From Sulfuritalea hydrogenivorans sk43H (lineage in GTDB: Bacteria; Pseudomonadota; Gammaproteobacteria; Burkholderiales; Rhodocyclaceae), in contig NZ_AP012547.1 in the NCBI RefSeq assembly GCF_000828635.1, positions 2,294,001 to 2,358,000 on the forward strand: a stretch of DNA of 64,000 bases, written 5' to 3'. Shown here in pieces: positions 1 through 9,265 of the stretch. Position numbers and translations under genes: made by a program. Position 1 is the first letter of the stretch. Each line of letters opens with the position of its first letter. A model generated the notes under the pieces. That model ran no database searches. It was given only the letters and a program-made list of their open reading frames with translations, and was not told where the DNA came from.

Positions 1-80
1 ACTGCCACAAACAGCAGCGAGGGCAGCCACCACCGTGATCCGGGGCCCCGCGGTGACGACACTATCGATGGCATGCTCAT
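1..80 (-). CDS. Possible N-terminus of a membrane or exported protein, cut by the window edge
   Basis: Reading leftwards from an ATG at 80, an open frame runs off the window. It encodes a short basic stretch followed by a hydrophobic Trp/Leu-rich segment (WWLPSLLFVA), which looks like the start of a signal peptide or membrane helix. It lies 82 bp after the isocitrate dehydrogenase stop, on the same strand. No convincing ribosome binding site is visible and only 26 codons can be read, so both gene and start are uncertain and no function is proposed. Confidence 0.25.
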   Translation of the reverse strand, partial: MSMPSIVSSPRGPGSRWWLPSLLFVA

Positions 81-161
81 GGTGCAATTATGCACCGCGC
101 AGGAACGCCGCAGCGCCCTGCAGTTTTTGTGTCAGCGCGTTTATGTCCTGACAGAGGGCAA

Positions 162-1199
162 TCAGCCCCTTATTTTGGCCACCAGCGCCTTTGCGTACTG
201 GTCGGTAGTGGCGCTGCCACCGAGATCACCGGTGCGCACCTGATCCTTGTTCAGCACGTCGTCGATGGCCTGGCGCAGGCGATCGCCGAGGTCCTTGCGC
301 TTGACGTAGTCGAGCATCATTCCGGCCGCCATCAATAGCGCGGTGGGATTGGCGATGCCCTTGCCGGCGATGTCCGGCGCCGAACCATGCACCGCCTCGA
401 AAATCGCCGCGTCTTCGCCGATGTTGGCACCCGGCGTCATGCCCAGTCCACCGACCAGGCCGGCCATCTGGTCGGACAGGATGTCGCCGAACAGGTTGGT
501 CGTCACCAGCACGTCGAACTGCCACGGGTTCATCACCAGCTTCATGGCGCAGGCGTCGACGATGATCTCGTCCATGATGATCTTGTCCTTGTACTCGGCG
601 GCGTAAATCTCGCGCGCCGTTTCGAGGAAGATGCCGGTCAGCGCCTTCATGATGTTGGCCTTGTGTACCACGGTCACCTTCTTGCGGCCCTGCTTGACCG
701 CGTAGTCGAAGGCGAAGCGGACGATGCGGCGACAGCCCTGGCGGGTGTTGATGCCGGTGGACATGCCCACTGCATGCGGGTCGCCGTCGATCGGGATGTA
801 ATGCTCGTAGCCCATGTAGAGGCCTTCGTTGTTCTCGCGCACCATCACCAGATCGATGTTGTCGAAGCGGCCGCCGGGAACGATGGTCTTGGCCGGACGC
901 AGGTTGGCGTACAGCTTGAATTCCTCGCGCAGGCGCACGTTGGACGAACGGTAGCCGCCGCCCGACGGGGTTTCCAGCGGTCCCTTGAGCGCCAGCTTGT
1001 TCTTGCGGATGCTTTCGATGCAGGCCGGCGGCAGCGGATCGCCACAGGCGGTGACACCGGCCAGACCCGCCACCTGGGTTTCCCACTGGAAGGGAGCGCC
1101 GAGTGCGGCGAGCACCTCGACGGTCGCGGCGGTAATTTCGGGGCCAATGCCATCACCGGGAATCAGCGTGGCGGGAATCAGGGTCAGGGTTGCGCTCAT
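162..1199 (-). CDS. Isocitrate dehydrogenase, NAD-type (isocitrate/isopropylmalate dehydrogenase family)
   Basis: This 345-residue enzyme would oxidise and decarboxylate isocitrate to 2-oxoglutarate in the TCA cycle. The family signature IPGDGIGPEIT lies near the N-terminus. RENNEGLY (substrate-binding loop) and NLFGDILSD (metal-binding Asp residues) follow in the order expected. VHGSAPDIAGKGIANP near the C-terminus belongs to the dinucleotide-binding region. The length suits the short NAD-dependent class; homodimeric NADP enzymes are about 415 residues. The ATG at 1199 is chosen because GGAGA lies 8 bases upstream; an in-frame ATG 21 bases earlier lacks such a site. Isopropylmalate or tartrate dehydrogenase is the main alternative within the family. 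The gene stands alone, with about 230 bp before the next gene. Confidence 0.85.
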   Translation of the reverse strand: MSATLTLIPATLIPGDGIGPEITAATVEVLAALGAPFQWETQVAGLAGVTACGDPLPPACIESIRKNKLALKGPLETPSGGGYRSSNVRLREEFKLYANLRPAKTIVPGGRFDNIDLVMVRENNEGLYMGYEHYIPIDGDPHAVGMSTGINTRQGCRRIVRFAFDYAVKQGRKKVTVVHKANIMKALTGIFLETAREIYAAEYKDKIIMDEIIVDACAMKLVMNPWQFDVLVTTNLFGDILSDQMAGLVGGLGMTPGANIGEDAAIFEAVHGSAPDIAGKGIANPTALLMAAGMMLDYVKRKDLGDRLRQAIDDVLNKDQVRTGDLGGSATTDQYAKALVAKIRG

Positions 1200-1429
1200 G
1201 GGGTCTCCGCGTTTCTGCAAGGAAGGTCAGTGGTCAGTCGCGCCGCTTCATCATCCCGAACGGCAATGCATCGGTGAATCAGGGCAGGCGCGGTGAAGCA
1301 TGGCACGGGGGGGGCTGAACAGCCGCTTACTGCCCACCGTGGCCGGGCCGGATTATACGCAATCCCTATTGCCCCATACATGCGACCTATCAAGACCGAT
1401 GTGCGGCCCTGTCCGCCTAGCGCCGATAA

Positions 1430-3910
1430 CTATTGCGCCGCCCTCAGGGCCGGCAGCGCCGACTGCCGCAGCATGGAGGAAACACCGAGCCAGCCGGCGA
1501 CGACCACGAGCACCGTACCCGACAGCAGACCGATCAACCAGAGCTCAGGCTGCGGCAGGTAATCGAGGCGAAAGGCGAAGCGCGCCAGGCCCCAGCCGAT
1601 GAGGCTGGCGGCAATCCCCGCCAGCAGCCCGGCGAGTGCGCCAAGCGCCGCAAACTCGACCAGCACCGCGCCCGAAAGCTGCCTGCTGCTCGCGCCCAGG
1701 GCCCGCAGCACGGCCAGTTCGTGGCGGCGTTCGTCGCTGCTGGCCTGCAGCGCCGCGTACAGTACCGCCAGCCCCGCCAGTACGGCAAAGCCGAACACCA
1801 GTTGCACGGCCCGGGCGACCTGGTCGATCGTCGCATGCAACTGCTTGACCAGCGCGGCGACATCGATCACGGTCAGGTTCGGGAAAGCCCGCACCAGTTC
1901 GGGAATTGCACCGGCCTTTTCTGACGGCAGATGGAAACTGGTGATGTAGCTGACCGGGTATTTGTCGAGTACACCGGGTGGTGACACGACGAAAAAGTTG
2001 ACGCGCATCGAGTCCCAATCGAGTTTGCGCAGGCTGGTGATCGCCGCTTCGACACGGTTGCCGGCGATGTCGTATGTCAGGCGATCGCCCAGCTTGAGAT
2101 TCAGCGTCTCGGCCAATCCTTTCTCGACCGAAAACTCCGCATCAGACGTGGCGCCGTGCCAACGCCCTCCGCTGACCGTGTTGCCGGCAGGAAGCCGGGC
2201 CGACCAGGACAGGTTGAACTCGCGATCGACCAGGCGCTGGGCGCGATCGTCGGCGTAGCTCTCCGGGCCGACAGCCTGTCCATTGACCTGCACCAGCCGC
2301 CCGCGCACCATCGGCTCCAGTTCCGGCGCCGACAGTCCGCGCGCCTTGAAGAAGTCGGCGATGGCGACACGCTGATCGGGCTGGATATTGATGGCGAATC
2401 GATTCGGCGCATCCGCCGGCACGCGCGCCAGCCAGCTATCGAGCAAATCGCCGCGCGCCACGGTGAGCAGCAGCAAGGCAGTGAGTCCCAGCGCCAGGGC
2501 TACCGCCTGGACCAGCGTCGCCGCCAGGCGCCGACGCAGGTTGGCCAGCCCGTGACGCCAGCCATAGCCTCTGCCTGCCGGACGCAGCCTGCCCAGGGCG
2601 GCCAGCAACAGACGCGCCATCAGGGCAAAGAAGCCGAGCGCAATCATGAAGCCGACCAGCACGATCAATCCAAGGCGCAACTCACCCGCCATCCACAACA
2701 TCAGCGCCGCCAGCACCAGCGCACCCAGCAGATAGGCGCCAACCGAAGCCGGCTCGGAGCCGCTCCATTCGCGCCGCAGTACGCGTATCGTCGGCACGCG
2801 CCTCAAGCGCAGCAGGGGCGGCAGGGCGAAGCCGACGATCAGCGTAAGCCCCACCAGCAGGCCATGCAGCCAGGGCAACAGCGAAGGTGCCGGCAATTTC
2901 GTCACCAGCAAACCGGCGAGCAGCTGTTGCAGCGCTGCCTGCACGCCAAAGCCGACGACACAGCCCGACAGTGTTGCGGCAAGTCCGAACAGCAGGAATT
3001 CGCCGCCATGGATCAGCAGCAACTGCGGTGCCGAGGCGCCCATGCAGCGCATTACCGCGCAGCTGTCGAGATGTCGCCGCATGTAGCGTTCAGCCGCCAG
3101 CGCCACGGCCACGGCGGCCAGAATCACCGCCAGCAGCGCAGCCAGGCGCAGGAAGCGCTGCGCGCGCTCGGTCACGTTGCGAATCTCGGGCCTTGCGTTG
3201 TCGAGGCTTTCGATCTTCTCTCCGCGCCCGAGTTGCGCCCTGGCCCAGTTTTCGTACGCAGCCACCGCCGCCGCTTCGCCGGCCAGGTGCAGGCGATAGC
3301 CGACACGGCTGCCGCTCTGGATCAACCCGGTCGCCGGCAGATCGGCGAAGTTGATCATCAGGCGCGGTGCCAGTGCGAACACGTTCATGCCGCGATCCGG
3401 CTCCAGCGTCAGCACCGGGCCGCTGATCACCGTGATTCGTCCCAGCGTCAATGCGGTGCCCGCGGCAAGGCCCAGCGTGGTCGCCAGGCGCTCGTCCGGC
3501 CAGGCTTCGCCAGTTTGCGGCACATGTGCATTTTCGGCATCGGCGGCATTGGGCACCGGCGCCGTGCGCAATGTCCCGCGCAATGGATATCCCGCCGATA
3601 CGGCCTTGATTTCGGCGAGCAAGGCAACGCCGCCCAGGCTCACCATGCTCGGGAAGGTGGCGCTCTCGGCCTGCCGCAGGCCGCGTGCCGCAGCCTCCTG
3701 GCGAAAGCGATCGGCCCACGGATGGTCGGCGGTCAGCAGCAGATCGCCGCCGAGCAATTGATGGGATTCGAGCTTCAAGGCCTGTTCGACACGATCGGTC
3801 AGAAAGCCGACGCTGGTCAGCGCCGCGACCGCCAGCAGCAGCGCAACCCCCAGCACGGTCAGCTCGCCGGCACGCCAGTCGCGGGCAAGCATGCGCAGGG
3901 CGAGTTTCAT
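1430..3910 (-). CDS. FtsX/MacB-type ABC transporter permease, YbbP-like
   Basis: An 826-residue inner-membrane protein with the layout of YbbP-like permeases. There is one N-terminal membrane helix, a long periplasmic domain, a helix cluster, a second periplasmic domain and a C-terminal FtsX domain of three to four helices. These proteins pair with a LolD-like ATPase and act in lipid or lipoprotein handling or envelope stress. No ATPase gene is next to it, so the partner must be encoded elsewhere. Translation is placed at the ATG at 3910, where the protein begins MKLALRMLARDWRAGEL, as is usual for the family; the frame is open further upstream but that part is low-complexity. It follows radA with a 118-bp gap. 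Confidence 0.85.
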   Translation of the reverse strand: MKLALRMLARDWRAGELTVLGVALLLAVAALTSVGFLTDRVEQALKLESHQLLGGDLLLTADHPWADRFRQEAAARGLRQAESATFPSMVSLGGVALLAEIKAVSAGYPLRGTLRTAPVPNAADAENAHVPQTGEAWPDERLATTLGLAAGTALTLGRITVISGPVLTLEPDRGMNVFALAPRLMINFADLPATGLIQSGSRVGYRLHLAGEAAAVAAYENWARAQLGRGEKIESLDNARPEIRNVTERAQRFLRLAALLAVILAAVAVALAAERYMRRHLDSCAVMRCMGASAPQLLLIHGGEFLLFGLAATLSGCVVGFGVQAALQQLLAGLLVTKLPAPSLLPWLHGLLVGLTLIVGFALPPLLRLRRVPTIRVLRREWSGSEPASVGAYLLGALVLAALMLWMAGELRLGLIVLVGFMIALGFFALMARLLLAALGRLRPAGRGYGWRHGLANLRRRLAATLVQAVALALGLTALLLLTVARGDLLDSWLARVPADAPNRFAINIQPDQRVAIADFFKARGLSAPELEPMVRGRLVQVNGQAVGPESYADDRAQRLVDREFNLSWSARLPAGNTVSGGRWHGATSDAEFSVEKGLAETLNLKLGDRLTYDIAGNRVEAAITSLRKLDWDSMRVNFFVVSPPGVLDKYPVSYITSFHLPSEKAGAIPELVRAFPNLTVIDVAALVKQLHATIDQVARAVQLVFGFAVLAGLAVLYAALQASSDERRHELAVLRALGASSRQLSGAVLVEFAALGALAGLLAGIAASLIGWGLARFAFRLDYLPQPELWLIGLLSGTVLVVVAGWLGVSSMLRQSALPALRAAQ

Positions 3911-3958
3911 CTGCCCCCCCCCCAGCCCCCGCCCCGAGGGTGGGGGTGATGGTTGTTC

Positions 3959-3977
3959 AACCGGGCACTGCCCGGTT
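3959..3977 (-). repeat. Short hairpin between radA and the FtsX-type permease
   Basis: AACCGGGCA and TGCCCGGTT pair around a single base in the 118-bp gap after the radA stop codon. No T-run follows on the minus strand, so it is at best an attenuator or processing site rather than a classical terminator. A C/G-homopolymer patch at 3914-3946 lies next to it. Confidence 0.4.
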
Positions 3978-4028
3978 TCCGTGTTGCTGGCTGGCGCCGG
4001 CTTGGGGCGGCCCTGCGCTCGGCGCTCA

Positions 4029-4768
4029 TCACCACGCCCGCATCTGTTCGATGGCCTGTTCGACGCGGTCGAGCGCGATGACTTCGAGGCCCTTGATGGC
4101 CTGCCGCGGCGCATTGGCCTTGGGCACGATGGCATGGGTGAAGCCGAGCTTTGCAGCCTCCTTCAGTCGCTCCTGGCCGCGCGGCGCGGGGCGGATCTCG
4201 CCGGCCAGGCCGACTTCGCCGAAGACCACCAGCTTGCCCGGCAAGGGCTTGTTGCGCAGGGACGAGACGATGGCCAGCAAAACCGCGAGGTCGGCCGCCG
4301 GCTCGGAGATCTTCACGCCGCCGACGGCATTGACGAATACATCCTGATCGCTGCAGACGATCCCGGCATGACGATGCAATACCGCCAGCAGCATCGCCAG
4401 GCGGTTCTGTTCGAGGCCGACCGTCAGCCGGCGCGGACTCGGCGCCTGCGAGCCGTCGACCAGTGCCTGGATCTCGACCAGCAGGGGTCGCGTGCCTTCC
4501 TGGGTGCACAGCACGCAGGAGCCGGCAACGTCGAGCGAATGCTGTGACAAAAACAGTGCCGAAGGATTGGCGACGCCGCGCAATCCCTTGTCGGTCATGG
4601 CGAACACGCCAAGTTCGTTGACCGCGCCGAAGCGGTTCTTCACCGCGCGCACCAGGCGGAAGCTCGAATGCGTGTCGCCCTCGAAGTAGAGCACGGTGTC
4701 GACCATGTGTTCCAGCACGCGCGGACCGGCCAGGCTGCCTTCCTTGGTGACATGGCCGACGAGGATCA
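4029..4768 (-). pseudogene. radA: 3' part of the chromosomal radA, separated by the integrated element
   Basis: This is the C-terminal part of the branch-migration ATPase RadA. It starts at ILVGHVTKEG and includes the KNRFG motif and the Lon-protease-like domain (QDVFVNAVGG, PLPGKLVVFGEVGLAGE). The 5' part is at 26439-27073 on the same strand. Joining the two at the 7-bp repeat gives the expected uninterrupted sequence SGTCVILVGHV. The frame stays open into the element up to an ATG at 4847, and an ATG overlapping the junction (4769) would give MILVGHV. A truncated product lacking Walker A could therefore be made, but it could not act as an ATPase. The gene is broken by integration, not decay: no internal stop is seen. 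Confidence 0.93.
4762..4768. repeat. Left 7-bp direct repeat (attachment core)
   Basis: AGGATCA at the left junction; the same 7-mer occurs at the right junction. On the radA coding strand it reads TGATCCT and spans the codons for V-I-L of the RadA sequence CVILVGH. Confidence 0.88.
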
Positions 4769-4780
4769 TTATCTGCCGTA

Positions 4781-4860
4781 ATAATACATACATCACAACA
4801 AAGTGAGTGAATGAGTCAGCGTTTTCGGTTGGTTTCGCCATTATCACAAGTATGTATTAT
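4781..4860. repeat. Left-end inverted 10-mers, probable recombinase binding sites
   Basis: ATAATACATA at 4781-4790 and its exact reverse complement TATGTATTAT at 4851-4860 face each other just inside the left end. TATGTATTAT recurs exactly at 26320-26329 inside the right end, with partial copies there. The first copy starts 12 bp from the 7-bp core. Shared AT-rich words at both ends of an integrated element are what arm or core sites for its recombinase would look like; binding itself is inferred. Confidence 0.65.
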
Positions 4861-5485
4861 GGCCACGAAGTTCGCAATCAGTAGTCTCGGCCTTGTTCGG
4901 TATCGTCGATAGAATATTGTCATGACCTAAACGGAAAGCATGGGCTATTTGCATTCCAGGGTTGGATAACGAAGATTTCGAAGTCCAATTGGGCTTGACC
5001 GCCAAGGTTGGAATCAGCATCTCGAATGCAACTTCAATTGGTTGGAACTGTACCAGTGGTGCGTGTGCATGCTTTGGACTGGAAGCCGACTGCTGACATT
5101 AGCATACCCAGTGGCCGCAGCACTCAAATTGCCGTCGTTCAGGCTCGGCTTGGTCGGGTGACAGCAGCGTGCCCTGAGCGGCCTGATGATGTTCTCATGG
5201 GCTACGGCAGGTTACTGATCCTATAGCTGCCGCTCACCTGAACCATCCATCCGACAGCAGTTCGGCCACTGCCGCCGTTCGGCTTGCTGGCTGACTCAGT
5301 CGGCAATGAGGCGGTTAGCTGCCGGTCAGGCTTTACGGCAACTTTTTGTAGAATGAATTACAACTTATGCTGAGCGAAGCACCTTTGGCAGATGCCGGTG
5401 TGTTGGAGATCAAATGTGGCGAGGCTCATAAGAGGCGTATTTTCGCGCTATCCTGCTCTCTTTTCTTTATTCCCGATTTGCCAAT
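4861..5485. other. Gene-poor stretch inside the left end of the element
   Basis: No convincing gene is seen. A 72-codon open frame on the plus strand (5008-5226) begins MESASRMQLQLVG but has no clear ribosome binding site and no family I recognise. The stretch has lower GC than the host DNA and contains repeated words such as GCCGTTCGGC and GGCTGACT. It resembles remnants of decayed sequence. Confidence 0.5.
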
Positions 5486-6649
5486 ATGCGGCACCCGGTA
5501 TTTCTGATTGTTATCGCTCAACTTTTCGGCACTTCCTTGTGGTTTTCCGCTAATAGTGCTGCAGATGACCTGATTCGCAGTTGGGGTATTACACCGGCAG
5601 ACATTGGCACACTGACCAATGCCGTTCAGCTCGGATTTATCGTAGGTACGCTAAGCCTCTCAATTTCTGGACTTGCCGACCGATTCCCTGCAAGTCGCAT
5701 CTATGCAGTCTGTGCCACGCTTGGAGCGCTACTCAACACTGCATTCGCTTGGCTTTCGGTCGGCATGGCCAGTGGGGTATTGCTGCGTTTCTCGGTAGGG
5801 CTCTGTTTGGCTGGAATTTATCCGCTTGGGATGAAACTGGTGGTGAGTTGGGTGCCAGAGCGAGCAGGTGTAGCGCTAGCTTGGCTGGTTGGCATGCTCA
5901 CTCTAGGCACCGCTTTGCCGCATGGAATCCGTTTTTTTGGTGAAAGCGCATCATGGCAATTAACCTTAACAATATCCTCTTGTTTGGCACTCCTTGCTGC
6001 AGTAATGATCTTTTTCCTTGGTGATGGGCCGCATCTTAGGAGGCGTCACGACTCACCTCCTCTACGGCTTGGGCGCGTATTGCTAATATTTACAGACCCA
6101 AAATTTCGAGCTTCGGCATTCGGTTATTTCGGCCACCAGTGGGAGCTCTATGCCTTTTGGACACTGGTGCCTGCGTTTGTTGTTCTATCAGGGTTAGCTA
6201 AACAAGCAACGCCCCCTCTTTTCGGCTTCGCTTTCCTGATCATCGGTATCGGTGCAGGTGGTTGCATACTAGGTGGGTGGTGGAGCAAGCGTATCGGTAG
6301 CGCCCGTGTTGCGGCCTCAGCGCTCGCCATATCTGCCTTGTGTTGCACTTTATATCCTCTCACAAGCGACTGGCCGAGTTCGGCAAAGATTGCTTTGCTC
6401 CTCCTCTGGGGAGCTAGCGTGGTAGCGGATTCGCCCCATTTTTCGGCAATGTCGGCTCGTGCCTGCCCGCCAGATATAGTTGGTAGTGCACTCGCTTTTC
6501 AAAATGCCATCGGCTTTGCTATAACCATGATCTCCATACAACTTAGTACACGTTGGCTAGTTGATTGGGGTGCCGACATCGCTTGGCTATTGCTGCCAGG
6601 CCCGCTCCTTGGTTTATTGGGATTACGTAGGCTTTTGTCTAACAACTGA
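5486..6649 (+). CDS. Major facilitator superfamily transporter
   Basis: A 387-residue polytopic protein with about 12 hydrophobic segments split by a charged central loop (around residues 185-195, [10 protein letters not shown]). The first-half loop motif appears as [14 protein letters not shown], an MFS loop 2-3 signature variant (G-x-L-A-D-R-x). The best family guess is the nitrate/cyanate (CynX/NarK-like) part of the superfamily, but the substrate cannot be read from sequence. It is first in the plus-strand cargo group, 290 bp before the SOUL gene, and its base composition is clearly lower in GC than the host genes, which suggests transfer from another lineage. Phosphite or another oxyanion is a possible but unproven substrate given the ptx operon nearby. 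Confidence 0.8.
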   Translation: MRHPVFLIVIAQLFGTSLWFSANSAADDLIRSWGITPADIGTLTNAVQLGFIVGTLSLSISGLADRFPASRIYAVCATLGALLNTAFAWLSVGMASGVLLRFSVGLCLAGIYPLGMKLVVSWVPERAGVALAWLVGMLTLGTALPHGIRFFGESASWQLTLTISSCLALLAAVMIFFLGDGPHLRRRHDSPPLRLGRVLLIFTDPKFRASAFGYFGHQWELYAFWTLVPAFVVLSGLAKQATPPLFGFAFLIIGIGAGGCILGGWWSKRIGSARVAASALAISALCCTLYPLTSDWPSSAKIALLLLWGASVVADSPHFSAMSARACPPDIVGSALAFQNAIGFAITMISIQLSTRWLVDWGADIAWLLLPGPLLGLLGLRRLLSNN

Positions 6650-6692
6650 CACATGGCTGTGTCGCGGGGGGATTGCAGACGTCCGGCAGGCC

Positions 6693-6730
6693 AGCGGTCG
6701 TAGGTTCGCAAGTCAACTCGAACGACCGCT
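6693..6730. repeat. Hairpin after the MFS gene
   Basis: AGCGGTCGT (6693-6701) and ACGACCGCT (6722-6730) form a 9-bp perfect stem with a 20-nt loop, 43 bp after the MFS stop. It may end that transcript, though no T-run follows. The rest of the 6650-6941 gap shows no gene. Confidence 0.4.
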
Positions 6731-6986
6731 TGGTTTATCAGTCTATTGCCGGACTGTGTCCTCTGCTACCGGTCGAGCCATCAGCGGTTCAGTGGCGGGT
6801 ATTCGAGTGGAACAGTCGCCAAACATTGCAATGAGGCTGAAATATGTACATTCGGCGCTTCATGTTCGCTATCGCACGTTCAATCATTCATGAATACCCC
6901 ATACTGCAAACCCATAGCCACCTAGAACACGGAATATAAATATGGACTGGCAATTGCTGCATGGCGTGCAGCTCAAAAAATGCGTG

Positions 6987-7616
6987 ATGTCCCATGTCAC
7001 CGCTTGGGCTGCACTATCTGCTCTCATCTTGTTCGTCCATCCTATGCCCAGCCATGCCACAGAAGAGCCCGACTACAAGGTAGTCCAGACGCTCGACAAT
7101 ATCGAACTACGCGAATATGCAACATACTCAGTCGCCGAGGTCGTAGTGCCTGGGCCAGCTGAAGAAGCTGGGAATCTGGCCTTTCCGATTCTGGCGGGCT
7201 ACATCTTTGGCAAGAACACGGGCACACAAAAGTTTGCCATGACTGCACCGGTCACGCAGGCCGCTGAGCCGGTCACGCTAGAGATGACCGCACCCGTCAC
7301 CCAAACAGTCGCACCTGGCGGCTTTCGGGTTCAGTTCGTGCTGCCAAAAGGCGTAACACGAGCCAGCGCCCCCGAGCCTCTAGATACGCGGGTTACACTG
7401 CGCGACATTGCACCCAGTCGCGTGGCGGTCATTCGTTATTCGGGATTTTGGTCAGATGCCAACTATAACCAGCACTTGGCCGAACTGCAGACTGCTTTGC
7501 GCGCGGCCAATCTGAATTGGGTGGGCGAACCCATTTACTCCCGCTACAACGCCCCCTTCACGCCATGGTTCTTGCGGCGAAATGAAATTTGGCTGCATCT
7601 GGCCGATACCCTATAA
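6987..7616 (+). CDS. SOUL-family heme-binding-like exported protein
   Basis: A protein of about 209 residues with a Sec signal peptide ending near HPMPSHA-TEEPDY. The SOUL/HBP-type domain follows: YKVVQTLDNIELREYA near its start, then the double motif KFAMTAPVTQ and LEMTAPVTQ, and the C-terminal FTPWFLRRNEIWL. Members bind heme or tetrapyrroles or act as stress proteins; the bacterial role is poorly known. Starts at 6942 and 6987 are both possible; 6987 is preferred because the signal peptide then begins directly (MSHVTAWAAL). It lies 71 bp before a nitroreductase-type gene on the same strand, so the two may be co-transcribed. Confidence 0.82.
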   Translation: MSHVTAWAALSALILFVHPMPSHATEEPDYKVVQTLDNIELREYATYSVAEVVVPGPAEEAGNLAFPILAGYIFGKNTGTQKFAMTAPVTQAAEPVTLEMTAPVTQTVAPGGFRVQFVLPKGVTRASAPEPLDTRVTLRDIAPSRVAVIRYSGFWSDANYNQHLAELQTALRAANLNWVGEPIYSRYNAPFTPWFLRRNEIWLHLADTL

Positions 7617-7687
7617 AACGTCGTAGCTGGCTCTCGGCCATTACTTGCGTAATGCAACCCCTAAATCTCAAACCAAGGAAATCTCTC

Positions 7688-8332
7688 ATGCCCCAAACTA
7701 CCGCGTTGATTGATTGCTTGAATTGGCGCTACGCCACCAAGAAGATGAACCCGGGCAAAAGGGTGTCGCAAGAAAAGGTTGAGCGCATCCTTGAAGCTGC
7801 CCGTTTGGCTCCCACTTCGAGCGGGCTGCAACCCTTCGAGATTGTGGTGGTCACCAGTGCCGAGGTGCGCACACGCATTAAGCCTATCGCGTGGAACCAG
7901 AGTCAGATAACGGATTGCTCGCACTTGCTGGTCTTTGCCGCATGGGATAACTACACACCTGAGCGTATCAATCACATGTTTGACCTGACCAACGAGGTGC
8001 GTGGCGTCAAGAATGAAGGGTGGGAGAACTACCGGAACATGCTGCTGGATAGCTACCCGCAGCGCAGCGCAGAGGTCAACTTCCAGCACACCGCACGGCA
8101 AGCCTATATTGGGCTGTCGGCGGCATTGATCGCAGCGGCCTTTGAAGAAGTGGATGGCACCCCCATGGAAGGGTTCGACCCCAAGGCACTCGACGAGATT
8201 CTGAGTCTGCCTGCGCGGGGTCTGCGTAGTGTGGCGATTCTTCCCTTGGGCTATCGCCAAGAAGAAGGTGACTGGCTGGTTAAACTCAAGAAGGTACGCC
8301 GTCCGCGCGAGCAGTTCGTCACAGAAGTCTAA
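7688..8332 (+). CDS. NAD(P)H-dependent nitroreductase-family oxidoreductase
   Basis: A 214-residue flavoprotein of the nitroreductase superfamily. It carries the FMN-contact sequence RYATKKMNPGKRVS near residue 15 and ARLAPTSSGLQPFE around residue 40. Near the C-terminus, LPARGLRSVAILPLGYRQEEGD matches the usual second flavin-contact segment. Such enzymes reduce nitro-compounds, quinones or flavins; the physiological substrate is not deducible. The ATG at 7688 follows AAGGAA at a spacing of 6 and gives the typical family start. An upstream extension to 7589 overlaps the SOUL gene and is unlikely. It is the last plus-strand cargo gene before the disrupted ptxE, which is convergent to it. Confidence 0.85.
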   Translation: MPQTTALIDCLNWRYATKKMNPGKRVSQEKVERILEAARLAPTSSGLQPFEIVVVTSAEVRTRIKPIAWNQSQITDCSHLLVFAAWDNYTPERINHMFDLTNEVRGVKNEGWENYRNMLLDSYPQRSAEVNFQHTARQAYIGLSAALIAAAFEEVDGTPMEGFDPKALDEILSLPARGLRSVAILPLGYRQEEGDWLVKLKKVRRPREQFVTEV

Positions 8333-8560
8333 TCAGCAGTCACATGCAGCCACATTGCAGCCATTGAAAATTTTAGGTGTCGGGGAGTGTCGGCTTACTG
8401 GCTGAAACGCCTACTCACCCAACCGGCCACAAGCGGGCATTGATGTAGCTGACAAATTGCTGGCTACGAGCGACCGGTAACCCATCGCATTGCTGACTGT
8501 CGAACGCTGACTCTATCGGGGCACAGTTCGGCAAAGCTACCTTCCGAGCGACGATTGGAA

Positions 8561-8801
8561 TCAAGCAGCATACTTAGCCAGCCAATTTCCGAAGCGACAA
8601 GCAGCATGCTTCTCGGAGAGTGAATCGCGCCAGATCACGTGGAGGGCCTTGCGCGGTGTTGGACTCCCTTCCAGCGGGATGGCGACCAGCTGCGTCGTTT
8701 TGACCTCGTCTTCGATGGTGCCGGCAAGTACCAACGACACCCCCATCCCGGCTTTTACCCATTGCTTGACCGCAGCGGTTGAACCCAGGCGCGCGCCGAC
8801 T
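8561..8801 (-). pseudogene. ptxE: 3' part of ptxE (LysR-type regulator), cut off by IS66
   Basis: Reading leftwards from the IS66 end, the frame gives ARLGSTAAVKQWVKAGMGVS and continues to a stop at 8561. This is the C-terminal effector-domain end of a LysR-type regulator. Removing IS66 and one copy of the 8-bp duplication joins it in frame to the part at 11349-11991 (LPVG followed by ARLGS), giving about 291 residues, a normal length for the family. No other damage is visible, so the break comes only from the insertion. Confidence 0.88.
8794..8801. repeat. IS66 target-site duplication, left copy
   Basis: CGCCGACT lies directly outside the left inverted repeat of IS66 and is repeated at 11349-11356. 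An 8-bp duplication is the usual length for the IS66 family. Confidence 0.93.
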
Positions 8802-8875
8802 GTATGCGTCCAGCCCATCCACCTTGCTGACCGAGGGATTGGGCAGATAGTGTCCACGCATTTTGAGGTGGACAC

Positions 8876-9265
8876 ATGCACCCAAAGGTGGCGAAGCCGG
8901 CGGCGCGGCGCACACGCAGGACGCACACGCCGGAGTTCAAGGCGCAAGTCATCGAAGCTTGCCTGCAACCCGGCATATCGGTCGCCGGCGTGGCATTGGC
9001 GAACGGGCTCAACGCCAACTACCTGCGGCGCTGGGTCAAGGAGCATCGCGAGCAAACCGCGAGAAACACGGTCAAGGGCGCGGTTGTCGTGTCGCGCCAT
9101 GTGAAACCGACAGCGCTGGTGCCGGTGACGATAGAGGCGCCTGTCGCCAGGGAGTGCGGTGAAATCCGGATCGACCTTCGTCGCGGCGCGACGGCCGTGC
9201 AGATGGCCTGGCCCGCCACCCACGCCGCGCTGCTCGGCGGCGTACTCAAAGACCTGCTGCGATGA
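8876..9265 (+). CDS. tnpA: IS66 accessory protein TnpA
   Basis: A 129-residue protein with a helix-turn-helix near residues 15-55 (THTPEFKAQVIEACLQPG, then VALANGLNANYLRRWVK), as in IS66 TnpA and IS3 OrfA relatives. It is needed with TnpB for full IS66 transposition. GAGGTGG lies just upstream of the ATG. It overlaps tnpB by 4 bp. Confidence 0.92.
   Translation: MHPKVAKPAARRTRRTHTPEFKAQVIEACLQPGISVAGVALANGLNANYLRRWVKEHREQTARNTVKGAVVVSRHVKPTALVPVTIEAPVARECGEIRIDLRRGATAVQMAWPATHAALLGGVLKDLLR

Noticed and set aside
2156-3949. Long plus-strand frame of nearly 600 codons opposite the FtsX-type permease
   Set aside because: Gln/Arg/His-rich composition typical of antisense frames in high-GC genes; the minus-strand permease is well supported.
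5200-5340. Possible integron attC-like sites around the MFS/SOUL/nitroreductase genes
   Set aside because: GTTAGC-like words occur, but there is no paired R/L box layout, no integron integrase and no cassette-like spacing.
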